Of a DNA stretch of 64,000 bases, positions 48,417 through 58,647 are shown in pieces; position 1 is the first letter of the stretch, and each line of letters opens with the position of its first letter. The translations under genes were made by a program, and so were the position numbers. Under the pieces are notes generated by a model. The model was not told the origin of the DNA. It ran no database searches and saw only the letters and a program-made list of their open reading frames with translations. Source of the stretch: Lachancea kluyveri NRRL Y-12651 (taxonomy: Eukaryota > Ascomycota > Saccharomycetes > Saccharomycetales > Saccharomycetaceae); assembly GCA_000149225.2 (NCBI GenBank), contig CM000694.1, positions 62,001-126,000 of the forward strand. The letters are read 5' to 3'.

Positions 48417-49949
48417 ATGTGTGGTATTTTAGGTATCGCTCTAGCTGATCAATCAAGTGTTGTTGCCCCAGAATTATTCGATGGCTCTTTGTTCCTACAA
48501 CATAGAGGCCAAGATGCCGCTGGTATGGCTACATGTGGTGAACGTGGTAGACTATATCAGTGCAAGGGTAACGGTATGGCTCGTGATGTCTTCACCCAAC
48601 ATAGAATGAGTGGGTTGGTTGGGTCTATGGGTATCGCCCATTTGCGTTATCCAACTGCTGGTTCCTGTGCTAACTCCGAAGCCCAACCCTTTTATGTGAA
48701 CAGTCCTTACGGTATCTGTTTAAGTCACAACGGTACTTTAGTCAATACGTTGTCTCTGAGGAGTTATTTGGACGAGGTTGTCCATAGACACATTAACACG
48801 GACAGTGATTCGGAGCTATTACTAAATGTATTCGCTGCTGAGTTGGAGAGACACAACAAGTACAGAGTTAACAATGACGATATATTCCATGCTTTGGAGG
48901 GTGTTTATCGCCAGTGTCGTGGTGGGTATGCCTGTGTCGGTATGCTAGCTGGTTACAGTTTATTTGGGTTCAGAGACCCCAACGGTATCAGACCATTGTT
49001 ATTTGGTGAGAGAGTCAATCCAGATGGTACCAAGGATTATATGTTGGCTTCAGAGAGCGTTGTTTTGAAGGCACATAACTTTAACAAATTTCGCGATTTG
49101 AAGCCTGGTGAAGCTGTCATCATTCCTAAGGATTGTAATAAACAAGAGCCCGAATTCAGGCAGGTAGTCCCAACCAATTCTTACAGACCAGACTTGTTTG
49201 AGTATGTTTATTTTGCCAGACCGGACAGTGTGTTAGATGGTATTTCTGTCTACCACACAAGATTACAAATGGGTATCAAGCTAGCAGAAAATGTTAAAAA
49301 AGTTGTCGATCCAGATGAAATTGATGTTGTAGTTTCTGTTCCTGATACTGCACGTACTTGTGCCTTGCAATGTGCCAACCATCTAAATAAACCATATCGT
49401 GAAGCATTCGTCAAAAACAGATATGTTGGGAGAACCTTTATTATGCCGAACCAAAAAGAGCGTGTTTCTTCCGTTAGACGTAAATTGAATCCAATGGATT
49501 TCGAATTTAAGGATAAGCGTGTCCTGATTGTTGATGATTCCATCGTGAGAGGGACTACTTCTAAAGAAATTATCAACATGGCTAAAGAATCTGGTGCCAC
49601 CAAGGTGTACTTCGCATCTGCTGCTCCAGCAATCCGCTTTAATCATATTTACGGTATTGACCTTGCTGATACCAAACAGTTAGTCGCCTACAATAGGACC
49701 ACTGACGAAGTTGCCCAGGAGTTAGGTTGTGAAAAGGTTATTTATCAATCCTTGGAAGACCTAGTCGATTGTTGTAAAACCGATAAGATTGACAAATTCG
49801 AAGTTGGTGTCTTTACTGGTAACTACGTGACCGGTGTAGAGGATGGTTATTTACAAGAATTAGAAAGAGTTCGCGCCCTCAACAAGGCAAAACTAACTAC
49901 AGCAAAGGCAGAGGTGGACATTGGATTGTATAATAGTGCCGATTATTAA
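48417..49949 (+). CDS. ADE4: Amidophosphoribosyltransferase Ade4 (first step of de novo purine synthesis)
   Basis: Converts PRPP and glutamine to 5-phosphoribosylamine. It has 510 residues, the same as S. cerevisiae Ade4. Cys2 of MCGILGIA is the N-terminal glutaminase nucleophile, exposed after Met removal. The class II amidotransferase motifs LQHRGQDAAG and GIAHLRYPTAG follow. The C-terminal phosphoribosyltransferase domain carries the PRPP loop VLIVDDSIVRGTTSKEI. It is the yeast type without an apparent Cys-ligated iron-sulfur cluster requirement. The promoter shows the two Bas1/Gcn4 sites, so purine and amino-acid control is likely. Confidence 0.98.
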   Translation: MCGILGIALADQSSVVAPELFDGSLFLQHRGQDAAGMATCGERGRLYQCKGNGMARDVFTQHRMSGLVGSMGIAHLRYPTAGSCANSEAQPFYVNSPYGICLSHNGTLVNTLSLRSYLDEVVHRHINTDSDSELLLNVFAAELERHNKYRVNNDDIFHALEGVYRQCRGGYACVGMLAGYSLFGFRDPNGIRPLLFGERVNPDGTKDYMLASESVVLKAHNFNKFRDLKPGEAVIIPKDCNKQEPEFRQVVPTNSYRPDLFEYVYFARPDSVLDGISVYHTRLQMGIKLAENVKKVVDPDEIDVVVSVPDTARTCALQCANHLNKPYREAFVKNRYVGRTFIMPNQKERVSSVRRKLNPMDFEFKDKRVLIVDDSIVRGTTSKEIINMAKESGATKVYFASAAPAIRFNHIYGIDLADTKQLVAYNRTTDEVAQELGCEKVIYQSLEDLVDCCKTDKIDKFEVGVFTGNYVTGVEDGYLQELERVRALNKAKLTTAKAEVDIGLYNSADY

Positions 49950-50516
49950 AAACAGAGCTTTATACAAAGTATAGATTCGATATGCACACTTTTTGTAAAT
50001 TAACACTATTTCAGCTGTAACCCATAGTCGATAGAAAAGGCCTTCCACGACAAAGACCATGAGGTAGACAAAATTAAAGCTAGAAATCGTTATTCTACTC
50101 GAAGCTTTCGTATAAATAACATCAAACATGGGTGGACAGAAAAAGGAACTTACTTTTGTCGAATGTTCACTAGATAATGTAAATAACTTTATGCTCTTTA
50201 AATCTGTACCAAAAATTTGTGGTCGATTAGGTGAAATCTCTTCTTGTAATTGATAATGGTCTTACTAAGTTTTTAGCTAATGTTTCACATAGAGAAATAG
50301 AAGAGATTCACCATTATTTATAAACCCCGATTAGGAAAGATGTTTTCGAAGTTTTTTTTGGCAGCTAACTAATTTGGAACCTAAATCTTTTCTTTCGTTA
50401 TCCTCTGATATCCCTTAATGGTCTTTGAGCGCCTCAGAAAAACTTGGGACAATGCGAACATCTACAGTCTCTTCTTTCCTGGTCAACGTGTCAAAAGCCA
50501 ATCCCACGTCTGAACA
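49950..50516. other. Intergenic between ADE4 and DYN3
   Basis: 567 bp of AT-rich sequence with ADE4 terminator and DYN3 promoter. I see no RNA gene, repeat or known site. Confidence 0.45.
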
Positions 50517-51629
50517 ATGGCAAATAGTTGGAAACAGTTGTTAGAGGATGATGATGCGAACTCGAACAGCCGTGACTGCTCAATTTCATTGGTTGTTTGT
50601 TCCAATTCTTTGGAAACCCAGCATACATTTTTAAGACAATTTTTAGCCACGGATAGTAAACAACAAAGTACCGACATGATAGGATTCATTTCTGAGCAAG
50701 TAAGCTTTAACAACCATGCTGATGATGAAGAGGATAACTTGACATTAAACATATATACCATGCATTTACCACTAAGCTCTAATAATCTGGACTCTCTCAA
50801 AATTTTTATTGATTCTGATGTTGGTCACACTAAGTGGTTGTTTTTACTAGACTGGATCTTTCACGACAAGAAACGGTGGCTAAGGGATTTGGTAGACTCG
50901 TATAGATTGCTAGAGGGGCATGGATTCACTCTGACAGAAGGAAGTTCCACGGTGATGTGTTTAAACTCTTCACATATCAGGGAACTAGAGAGAAACACGA
51001 CTAGCTGGAATATGCATAAATTTGAATTTATGCACCAAAGTCTACGCTCTTTTTGCCTCTTGAATCGATCTTCATTAATAGCGGCTGATGGTTCTACTGA
51101 TTCAGACACTGTCCGTGAAATCCTGAAATTAGTGCTACATAGGAAAACAGAAAAAGAGAACGAGATGGTAAATCTGGAAAAACTGTTCATTCCATGGGGA
51201 ACAGATTCGGAAGGTAAAATTAAAACTATTGACGGCGACTTCCCTGTAAGTGAAGCTTTAAACCAAGGCTTTATCTCTGAACATTTCGAAACAATTGTAC
51301 CGGGAAAAAACTTTGATAAAGAAGATCAGCCTGCCCAAGATCTAACTTTAAATCAAGAATCCCTGGACCGAATATTCGACGTACAGGGCGAACTGGTCAA
51401 GTTGTATAACGTTCAGAAAACTGCTAAAAGCACCAATCCTGGATTTCACAAGCCCACTCAAAAAGACTACCAGTATGTGTTTACCCCCTCTAAACAACTG
51501 CAGGAGTCCAACGGTTTGAGTCCCACCTCTCAAATACCCTCAACTGCTGCCTCGGAAGCTCAAGAGAAAGACCTAATAGATGGGTTCCTTGAGGGTATCG
51601 TACAAAAGAATATTAATGCCACATTATGA
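50517..51629 (+). CDS. DYN3: Dynein light intermediate chain Dyn3
   Basis: Cytoplasmic dynein subunit for spindle positioning. The call rests on position (next to ADE4, as YMR299C) and on weak but fitting sequence: an N-terminal G-domain-like strand (CSISLVVCSNSLETQHTFLRQFL) where a P-loop would be, a WLFLLDWIFHDKKRWLRDLVDSYRLL block, and IRELERNTTSWNMHKFEFMHQSLRSFCLLNRSSLIAADGS, typical of light intermediate chains. The P-loop lacks the GKT, so nucleotide binding is unlikely. The C-terminal part (about 260-370) is disordered-looking adaptor sequence. At 370 residues it is longer than S. cerevisiae Dyn3 (312). Divergence of this family is high, so the name is good but not certain. Confidence 0.82.
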   Translation: MANSWKQLLEDDDANSNSRDCSISLVVCSNSLETQHTFLRQFLATDSKQQSTDMIGFISEQVSFNNHADDEEDNLTLNIYTMHLPLSSNNLDSLKIFIDSDVGHTKWLFLLDWIFHDKKRWLRDLVDSYRLLEGHGFTLTEGSSTVMCLNSSHIRELERNTTSWNMHKFEFMHQSLRSFCLLNRSSLIAADGSTDSDTVREILKLVLHRKTEKENEMVNLEKLFIPWGTDSEGKIKTIDGDFPVSEALNQGFISEHFETIVPGKNFDKEDQPAQDLTLNQESLDRIFDVQGELVKLYNVQKTAKSTNPGFHKPTQKDYQYVFTPSKQLQESNGLSPTSQIPSTAASEAQEKDLIDGFLEGIVQKNINATL

Positions 51630-51945
51630 GCATCGTTTACGAAAAGTGCTTCCACAAAAATTTTCAATCAACGAATTCCTATGAAGATGTTCGATATACC
51701 TTTCGCTAAGAAATACCAATAAAAAAGAATAAACTATATTCATTTTTATCCTTCAACCACCAAGCCCCGCTTAGTTTTTATAACACCGAGATTTTACCTG
51801 TTTTTTTTGTTTTGTTTTATCTGAAACCCTGCATTTTTTTGATATTAGAAGTGAATTTACTTTATCAGTAAATCGGATTACTTAGCAGTATAAGATAGCG
51901 CCACTATAAAGATACACAGAGAGAAACCCATAGGTTGGAAATTAA
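51630..51945. other. Intergenic between DYN3 and REX1
   Basis: 316 bp, T-rich; nothing beyond terminator and promoter. Confidence 0.4.
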
Positions 51946-53946
51946 ATGACTGCAACACCGGCTCATTCACCGAACTCGCCAGTTTCACCGACGAAATCGT
52001 CCCCTTATATATCTCCTGGGACAGCTAACCAAGAAGTTAGCCTTCAGTTCCCAGCATTTGTCGACATGGACCTTTCTAAAAGTCAAGAAGATGCAGCAGT
52101 ACGATCTAAGGTTGCTAGGCTAAGTATAGTTGAAACAGACGATGTAAAGCTGGGTATTGTTAAAAAGTTGAAAGAAGGCGCTAATAGTGCGAGCGATGCA
52201 AGCAACATGTCTCAAGCTGCTGGATCTAAGAGGAGAAGGAGAAGATCTAGTGCAGTGAATTCACCGTCTTTAGGAAATCTTAAACACAGCAATGGAAGTT
52301 CATCCTCTTTATCGTCTGTGGCTGTACCTAAAAAGAAAAAAAAATCAGCCAAATCAGCCTCTCTAAGATTGAGCGAAAGGGCTTTAAAGAAGAGAATATC
52401 CGTGAAAGACTTGAGAGATTTGGTTTTATATATTTTCAATGATACAAACAATGCCCCACAATGGGCACAGATCGACAATAGAAGCACAGTGAAAAAAGTG
52501 GTTGTTCTATTTACTCCGGGCTTACAGCCCGCAGATTTTGAACTAAAACAAGATTCACAATTTTCTGAAAGTTTAGAAGAGCTAAAGAAAAAACATCTGA
52601 CTTCCTTAACAGGTAAAAAGTTAGTGGAGGGGTTTCAAAACATTCCAGTCTCCGCACCAGGCTCGAAGAGCTCTCTTTTTTCTGCATATAATTCTTTTGT
52701 CAACGTTGGTTTGAACAAGAAAGAAAAGGAGGCACGTAAGGAAGAACTTAACAAAAAGAAAGTTACACTTCCAGATCTGCTAATGTCTGTTGATGATTTG
52801 ATCGAAAACGAATACCCCATTCATGAAGAAACACCAGGGCTTACACCAGAATCGAAGGAAAATTTACGCAAACAACATGCAAACAAAACAGGCTGGGTCA
52901 ACACCATAAATTTCGAGCACGAAGGCTCTCGGACATTTTCCATGGATTGTGAGATGTGCTTGTCTGAAAGCGGATTGGTGCTTGCCCGAGTTAGCATAGT
53001 AGATTTTAGCTGCAATTTGATTTACGATAAACTCGTAAAGCCACATGTTCCAATCGTGGATTATTTGACAAAGTATAGTGGAATTACGGAAGAAAAATTA
53101 CAAGACATTACTACTACAGTTCAAGATGTCCAAGGAGACATTTTAAGGATGATAAGCAGTGACGATATATTGATCGGCCATTCACTAGAGTCTGACCTGA
53201 ACGTTTTAAAATTGAGACATCCAAAAATTATAGACACCGCATTAATCTACGAACATAAGGCTGGTCCTCCGTTTAAACCTGCATTACGCTACCTGGCTTC
53301 TGAATACTTGAATATCGAGATCCAGAATAACGATGCAAAGGGGCACGATTCTTTTGAAGACGCCAGAACGTGTATGGAATTAACGAAACTAAAAATTGTT
53401 AACGGGTTTACTTTTGGTATTGGTATCAATACTGAAAACTTATTTCACAGGCTAGGGAAACACGGCGTTAGGTCAATGGTTTTAAGTGATTCATCGCCAC
53501 GTCAGTATTCCAAAAAATTGAATACCTCAGAAACAAGTATAAGATGCTGTAATGATAACGAAATTATCGACAACATTATCAATGGCGTCAATGACTACAG
53601 TTTTTTTGTTGGCAGGCTCAGAGAACTTGAGTTCGCTCGCCAATTTGCAACTCCAAATCCAGAAATTAAAGTAAACTCTCCCGAAGAAGCTATGGATAAT
53701 TTAGGGAAAAGACTAACAAAAATGTATAAGAGCTTGCCATCGTCTACATTGATTTTGTTGTTTTCGGGTACTGGTGATACCAGAGATTGGATAAAGATCG
53801 TAACAGAATTAAATAAATTGGACAAAGCAGACAGACTTAACGAAAAGAAAAACAGAGAAGAAGAGCTTCAAGCTGCTGTTGCAAAAGCCCGAGATGCTAT
53901 CTCTCTGATTATGATCAAACAGGAAGAATCCGCATTAATTACGTGA
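51946..53946 (+). CDS. REX1: RNA 3'-5' exonuclease Rex1 (Rnh70)
   Basis: DEDDh-family nuclease that trims the 3' ends of 5S rRNA, 5.8S rRNA precursors and tRNAs in the nucleus. Catalytic motifs are visible: Exo I FSMDCEMC (about residue 330), Exo II IGHSLESDLNVL (about 407), and Exo III HDSFEDARTC (about 467). LVKPHVPIVDYLTKYSGIT is typical of Rex proteins. At 666 residues it exceeds S. cerevisiae Rex1 (553), mainly through a Ser/Pro-rich and basic N-terminal part (KRRRRRSSA, KKKKKSAKSA) holding likely nuclear signals. Position next to RTT102 and TAF1 matches YGR276C-YGR275W-YGR274C, with strands consistent. Confidence 0.95.
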   Translation: MTATPAHSPNSPVSPTKSSPYISPGTANQEVSLQFPAFVDMDLSKSQEDAAVRSKVARLSIVETDDVKLGIVKKLKEGANSASDASNMSQAAGSKRRRRRSSAVNSPSLGNLKHSNGSSSSLSSVAVPKKKKKSAKSASLRLSERALKKRISVKDLRDLVLYIFNDTNNAPQWAQIDNRSTVKKVVVLFTPGLQPADFELKQDSQFSESLEELKKKHLTSLTGKKLVEGFQNIPVSAPGSKSSLFSAYNSFVNVGLNKKEKEARKEELNKKKVTLPDLLMSVDDLIENEYPIHEETPGLTPESKENLRKQHANKTGWVNTINFEHEGSRTFSMDCEMCLSESGLVLARVSIVDFSCNLIYDKLVKPHVPIVDYLTKYSGITEEKLQDITTTVQDVQGDILRMISSDDILIGHSLESDLNVLKLRHPKIIDTALIYEHKAGPPFKPALRYLASEYLNIEIQNNDAKGHDSFEDARTCMELTKLKIVNGFTFGIGINTENLFHRLGKHGVRSMVLSDSSPRQYSKKLNTSETSIRCCNDNEIIDNIINGVNDYSFFVGRLRELEFARQFATPNPEIKVNSPEEAMDNLGKRLTKMYKSLPSSTLILLFSGTGDTRDWIKIVTELNKLDKADRLNEKKNREEELQAAVAKARDAISLIMIKQEESALIT

Positions 53947-54009
53947 TTAACAAGAAGAAAGTGACATTAGCTAATGTTTCTTTTTTCTTTTACATATCTG
54001 AGTAAATAA

Positions 54010-54519
54010 CTAATCTACTTTTATATCGCCATCAGTATCTGTATTTGGCGTTTCGTCTTCCTTTGCAATTCCATTAAAACTTTCAGTTTCTTCTTTCTCC
54101 TTGTTAGTGATCGCATCAGAGCCAGAGAAGCCAGGGATAGATTCACCACCACCAACTGCTCCTCTGATATCATCCACAGTAAGAGTGTTCTCGGAAGGAT
54201 GGCCGTTTGTAGTAGAAATAATTTGCTCCTGGTCTGCTAGTCTAGTTCTGTCAAATTTTTTCAAATCTAAATAATCTTTATCACCTGCCTGATCTTGGGT
54301 CAATACAGACTTTTCAACGGGCACCCAGTTTTTGTATTTGAAAGCGTACTTATCCTCTCCCGATTCCCCATTTGCAGTTGTAGAGTCATTGTTTTGCTGT
54401 GATTTGGCGGGTGTAAACCAGTCATACTTCCAGTATTTGTTGCCGTCTGAAGAAGTTAACGCATTATCATTTAGACCACTGGCTTTTCTTATCAGAGAGG
54501 TAGAGTATAGTGTAGACAT
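54010..54519 (-). CDS. RTT102: Rtt102, subunit of RSC and SWI/SNF chromatin remodellers
   Basis: Small subunit that binds the actin-related pair Arp7/Arp9 in both remodelling complexes. Starting at the ATG at 54519 gives MSTLYSTSLIRKASGLNDN and a 169-residue protein (S. cerevisiae 157). The frame is open further upstream to 54600, but that part has no counterpart. Matching blocks are KYWKYDWFTPAK, DKYAFKYKNWVP, DYLDLKKFDRTRL and LTVDDIRGAVGGGESIPGFSG. It is divergent from TAF1 and convergent with REX1, as in S. cerevisiae. Confidence 0.94.
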   Translation of the reverse strand: MSTLYSTSLIRKASGLNDNALTSSDGNKYWKYDWFTPAKSQQNNDSTTANGESGEDKYAFKYKNWVPVEKSVLTQDQAGDKDYLDLKKFDRTRLADQEQIISTTNGHPSENTLTVDDIRGAVGGGESIPGFSGSDAITNKEKEETESFNGIAKEDETPNTDTDGDIKVD

Positions 54520-54762
54520 AGTTTTGGGATAAATCAAACTGATGGCTTTTTTGGAGACAGTAGTTTTGTAGTTGGACTTTACAACTACCCTATCTAGCAA
54601 GCGTATTCTTGATTTGCAAGTATTATTGTTGCTGTTACCCGAACATTACATCGTCATATAGAACGGAAAATGCGATGATTCCTAGACCTTCAAAGATCGA
54701 GATCTACGTTGCCACTTTTATTGAGTGATAAAAAGAAGGCAAACGACAAAATCCATCCAACA

Positions 54763-57700
54763 ATGGCTGGTAATTCTAAATCAGCCAACTCTAAAAAGCA
54801 GGAAAACTCACAAAAACAAGATTTAACCGAAGAAAATGGTGCATATGAAGCCATTTTCAGTGGAGAGTTTGGGTCCCTAGAGATTAGTAACTATATCAGT
54901 TCTGGTAGAAGTGCAGAAGGACAGACTGAACACTTACCAGACGCCATTGATTTTGAAGATGAAGACGAATTAGCTGATGAGGAACTTCCAGAGGAAGAGG
55001 AACCTGGCTCCACTATAAAGTGGAATAGCAATAATAACAGTGACGAATATTTGTCGATAATGGAGCAGGGTGTTGTTGTTGGTGGCGAAGAACACGGGTC
55101 AGAGTATCAGGGAAATAACACTTTATTCATGGATATAGGACAGGATCCTGAATTTGAAGACCATGCTGAATTCAACGAGTTTGCTGATGAGAATCGAAAA
55201 GAGCTTGAGGAGAAACAACGTGAGCGGGAAAAACAAACGCTACTTCAGGAAGAACAGCTTCTTTTGAAATATTATTTTCCACAATTTCAGAAAGGAAAAG
55301 TTCTAAAGGTGACCAAGACGATTCCAAAGCAAGTGTCTCGTTACCAATGGCAAAGAGACTTATATCTGGCTAACAGGCAAATCAAGCCTTTAGTACCACT
55401 TAAGCTTAAAATAGAAGTAGAACCAGACCAAAAGAGAATATTCAAGTCAAAGAGCAAGGTGTGGCAATCAATTGGCGTCCCTCAGAAAAGGAAGCGTGGC
55501 ATTGTTCCAGTTAGCATAGATGAGTTATATCCGAATGTCGAAGAGAAAGTTAAAGAAGAACATCATGATGATCGTATACCCGAAGATTTACTGATGGTGG
55601 CAGACGAATGGGACTATAAAAGGATTGTTGGCAGTGATTATTCTGATGATGAGCATATATCGACAGCACGCACAACACCTCTTCTAGAAAATTCATTGGA
55701 GGAAAATCCAAAAGATTGGGAGTGGAGAGAAGAAGATCTCGTCGAAGGTAGGCTGGATAACATAAAGTTCCAGTTAGATATGAACGATGAACAGTTGTTA
55801 TTTGTGAAAGATAAAACACAAGAGCAAGATGGCAACACTGAAAAGTTGCCTCCGAAAAAGGCCGTACTACCATTTAACGAAAAAACTTTATACCAAAAGT
55901 TTAACATTTCGAATGATGAGAAATACAGAATTTTAAAAGAGAATTACCAAACAAAAATTCGTTCTACCATTTCTAACTTGAGCATAGAGCATTCGCTACC
56001 CGCAACTAGACTGCAGTCTCCTTTCTACAAGGTTGTTCTACCGAAGGATCAGCTAAGACACTTTCACAGATCAAACTTTGGTACACATATCCGTCCTGGT
56101 ACAAACATTGTTTTCAGTAAACTGAAAAACAGAAAGCGTAAGCGTGATAAAGGTAAAGATACCAAAGAGTTATTTGCTCACAGTCAGGATTTGTCTATCG
56201 GGGACAGTGCTCCAGTCTTCCTGATGGAATACTCCGAGCAGACTCCAGTAGCGCTGTCCAAATTTGGTATGGGTAATAAATTGATCAACTACTATCGTAA
56301 GACAGATGAAAAAGACATGTCTAGGCCCAAGCTGCCAGTTGGTGAAACACATGTATTGGGTGTCCAGGACAAATCTCCGTTTTGGAACTTTGGTTTTGTC
56401 GAGCCTGGTAATATAGTCCCTACACTTTACAATAATATGATTAGAGCGCCTGTTTTTAAACACGAAGTCTCAGGAACAGATTTTCTTTTAATAAAAAGCA
56501 CCGGTAACGGAATGGGCAATAGGTTTTACCTGAGGAATATCAACCACTTATTTACTGTGGGTCAAACTTTTCCAGTCGTGGAAATTCCGGGTCCTAACTC
56601 TAGAAAAGTTACCTCGATGGGTAAAAACAGACTACGTATGGTTGTTTACCGTATTTTAAACAAATCTCCAGAGCACCGGTTACTAGTTAAACAAGTTGCA
56701 AGGCACTTTCCAGATCAGAATGATATGCAAAATAGACAGCGTTTAAAAGAATTTATGAAATACCAGCGAGAGGGTGATGACCACGGTTACTGGAAATTAA
56801 AAGAAGGTGAAATATTACCTGATAATGAAAATGTTAAAAGGATGATAACTCCAGAAGATGTTTCTATGATAGAATCAATGTACCAAGGTCAGCAATTTCA
56901 GGATGACAACGATCTTTACAACTTTGATGATAAACTGGCAAAGTTGGAAGAAAACTTGATTCCGTGGAACGCGACTAAAAACTTTTTAAATGCAACACAA
57001 ATGCGTGCTATGATTCAAATCCATGGAGCAGGTGATCCTACTGGATGCGGTGAAGGTTTCTCATTTCTAAAAACTTCCATGAAAGGTGGATTCACAAAGT
57101 CTGGCCCTGATCGCAGTCAACCTCAAGCCACCGGTGGCCACAGCTATAATGTGGCACAACAACAAAAGGCTTACGATGAAGAAATCAGTAAGACATGGTA
57201 TACCCAGGCCAAGAGCCTTAGCGTGACCAACCCTTTCGAGGAGATGGACGACCCTGATGTTGTGAACAGGACAAATAAAAGAGTCAAAAACCGTAGAGAC
57301 GACGATGCGGTGTTGAAAATTGTCCGCAAAAAAAGAGATGAAAATGGGATTCTTCAAAGGCAAACTGTTATAATAGAAGACCCTCGTATCATTCATGCAT
57401 ATTTAAGAGCATATGAAAAAAAGAGAGAACAAGATGAGGCCAATTTAGATCTGGATCAACTGATGAATGACAATATAGATTTAGTAAGCGGGGTTAATGA
57501 CGAGGAAAAACAAATGAAGCAGAAAAAGTTGTTGGAAGAACAGTTAGCACGCTTACAAAAATCTCAGGAAAGAAGGCATGCTCGTAAGATGGCTAAGGAG
57601 AAGAGCAAAGATGGGAAGGTATCTAAAGCTAAAAATACAACAAGGCGTTGTGCCACCTGTGGTGCTATCGGGCACATTAGAACAAACAAGTCGTGCCCTA

Positions 57701-57813
57701 TGTACAATGGAGGTAGCAATGTACCAGGTACTGCTTCATCAACTGTAGCTAACTCGTCTACGCCACAAGCAAGTGCTACCCCAAGTATCCCTCCAGAAAG
57801 TCTAGTTCCATGA
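54763..57813 (+). CDS. TAF1: TFIID subunit Taf1 (TAF145)
   Basis: Largest TFIID subunit, scaffold between TBP, other TAFs and core promoter. The start at ATG 54763 gives MAGNSKSANSKKQENS; the open frame upstream has no ATG. It has 1,016 residues against 1,066. The N-terminal TAND segment that inhibits TBP is seen in AYEAIFSGEFGSLEISNYI and LPDAIDFEDEDELADEELPE. The central DUF3591 domain is highly conserved (SPFYKVVLPKDQLRHFHR, GVQDKSPFWNFGFVEPGNIVPTLYNNMIRAPVF given here in pieces). GDPTGCGEGFSFLKTSMKGGF and YDEEISKTWYTQAKSL follow. A CCHC zinc knuckle (CATCGAIGHIRTNKSC) lies near the C-terminus. There are no bromodomains, as in other yeasts. Confidence 0.97.
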   Translation: MAGNSKSANSKKQENSQKQDLTEENGAYEAIFSGEFGSLEISNYISSGRSAEGQTEHLPDAIDFEDEDELADEELPEEEEPGSTIKWNSNNNSDEYLSIMEQGVVVGGEEHGSEYQGNNTLFMDIGQDPEFEDHAEFNEFADENRKELEEKQREREKQTLLQEEQLLLKYYFPQFQKGKVLKVTKTIPKQVSRYQWQRDLYLANRQIKPLVPLKLKIEVEPDQKRIFKSKSKVWQSIGVPQKRKRGIVPVSIDELYPNVEEKVKEEHHDDRIPEDLLMVADEWDYKRIVGSDYSDDEHISTARTTPLLENSLEENPKDWEWREEDLVEGRLDNIKFQLDMNDEQLLFVKDKTQEQDGNTEKLPPKKAVLPFNEKTLYQKFNISNDEKYRILKENYQTKIRSTISNLSIEHSLPATRLQSPFYKVVLPKDQLRHFHRSNFGTHIRPGTNIVFSKLKNRKRKRDKGKDTKELFAHSQDLSIGDSAPVFLMEYSEQTPVALSKFGMGNKLINYYRKTDEKDMSRPKLPVGETHVLGVQDKSPFWNFGFVEPGNIVPTLYNNMIRAPVFKHEVSGTDFLLIKSTGNGMGNRFYLRNINHLFTVGQTFPVVEIPGPNSRKVTSMGKNRLRMVVYRILNKSPEHRLLVKQVARHFPDQNDMQNRQRLKEFMKYQREGDDHGYWKLKEGEILPDNENVKRMITPEDVSMIESMYQGQQFQDDNDLYNFDDKLAKLEENLIPWNATKNFLNATQMRAMIQIHGAGDPTGCGEGFSFLKTSMKGGFTKSGPDRSQPQATGGHSYNVAQQQKAYDEEISKTWYTQAKSLSVTNPFEEMDDPDVVNRTNKRVKNRRDDDAVLKIVRKKRDENGILQRQTVIIEDPRIIHAYLRAYEKKREQDEANLDLDQLMNDNIDLVSGVNDEEKQMKQKKLLEEQLARLQKSQERRHARKMAKEKSKDGKVSKAKNTTRRCATCGAIGHIRTNKSCPMYNGGSNVPGTASSTVANSSTPQASATPSIPPESLVP

Positions 57814-57901
57814 TCTATCCTTTGTTACACCCTTTTTCGTTTCACTTTTTTTTGTAAAAAAAAATCTCTTTAGCATCTGTATAACCTAATTTAAATACCT
57901 T

Positions 57902-58318
57902 TTACATATGCAAGATAGTAGCATTTTCACAATATTCTTGTACTACTGCGGAATCGCGATCATAACCAACATAAGCGACATACCCTGGTTCACCTTTGTC
58001 TTCATGAACGGGGTAATGAACAGGTCCAACCTTCATATTCTCTTTGATGCAGAATGAAATACCATCTTTGCTAGGTTCATAGTCCCTAGTAATTCTTTTT
58101 ATAATAGTTTTTACCTCACCTCTTTTGTCACAACTAGGACCACCGCGAGCATACAATCTAATAGCAGAACCAGACAGGGGTTCTTCGACTGGGGTACAGT
58201 GAAACCAATCGTAGTGTATTCTTGTAGAGTACTTAAAGTACTCGACAGCACTAATTAATCCAAGTGCAATTAAAACACACTGTAATAGCTTTGAGAGTTG
58301 TGGGGTGTACATAGGCAT
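57902..58318 (-). CDS. LIP1: Ceramide synthase subunit Lip1
   Basis: Single-span ER membrane protein required for the activity of the ceramide synthases Lag1 and Lac1. It has 138 residues against 150. The membrane span is at about residues 8-27 (LLQCVLIALGLISAVEYF), followed by the lumenal domain with the strongly conserved FHCTPVEEPLSGSAIRL, ARGGPSCDKRGE, KRITRDYEP and VHYPVHEDKGEPGYVAYVGYD. It has a shorter cytosolic N-terminus than the S. cerevisiae protein. LCB1, for the first step of the same sphingolipid pathway, lies nearby in the window; both positions are ancestral, so this is not evidence of a functional cluster. Confidence 0.96.
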   Translation of the reverse strand: MPMYTPQLSKLLQCVLIALGLISAVEYFKYSTRIHYDWFHCTPVEEPLSGSAIRLYARGGPSCDKRGEVKTIIKRITRDYEPSKDGISFCIKENMKVGPVHYPVHEDKGEPGYVAYVGYDRDSAVVQEYCENATILHM

Positions 58319-58647
58319 TGGGAGTTTCTATGGATTCTAATTGTAGATTCAGGTCTGGTGATGTGAACAAACGCGAATACTTGAAAAGTGACAATACTCA
58401 CCCATTTATATCGTATAACATTACAAAACGATGTGGTCATAACAAACCATCAGTGAACACATCAAGGCCGTAAAAAAAAAAAGAGAATGACTACTAAATT
58501 GACTATATGGAAAATAGATTGTTTTGTTGAATTTTAAATCTAATAAAAAAAAATTTAACAGTTCGGTGTCTAAGAGCTAATATAGCGGTGTACTTTCATG
58601 TCCTTATAAGCCACATGTAGAAAAAGGGCCGACAGAAAACAAATTAC
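58319..58647. other. LIP1 promoter and PRC1 terminator
   Basis: 329 bp, AT-rich with poly(A) runs. Nothing further is seen. Confidence 0.4.
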
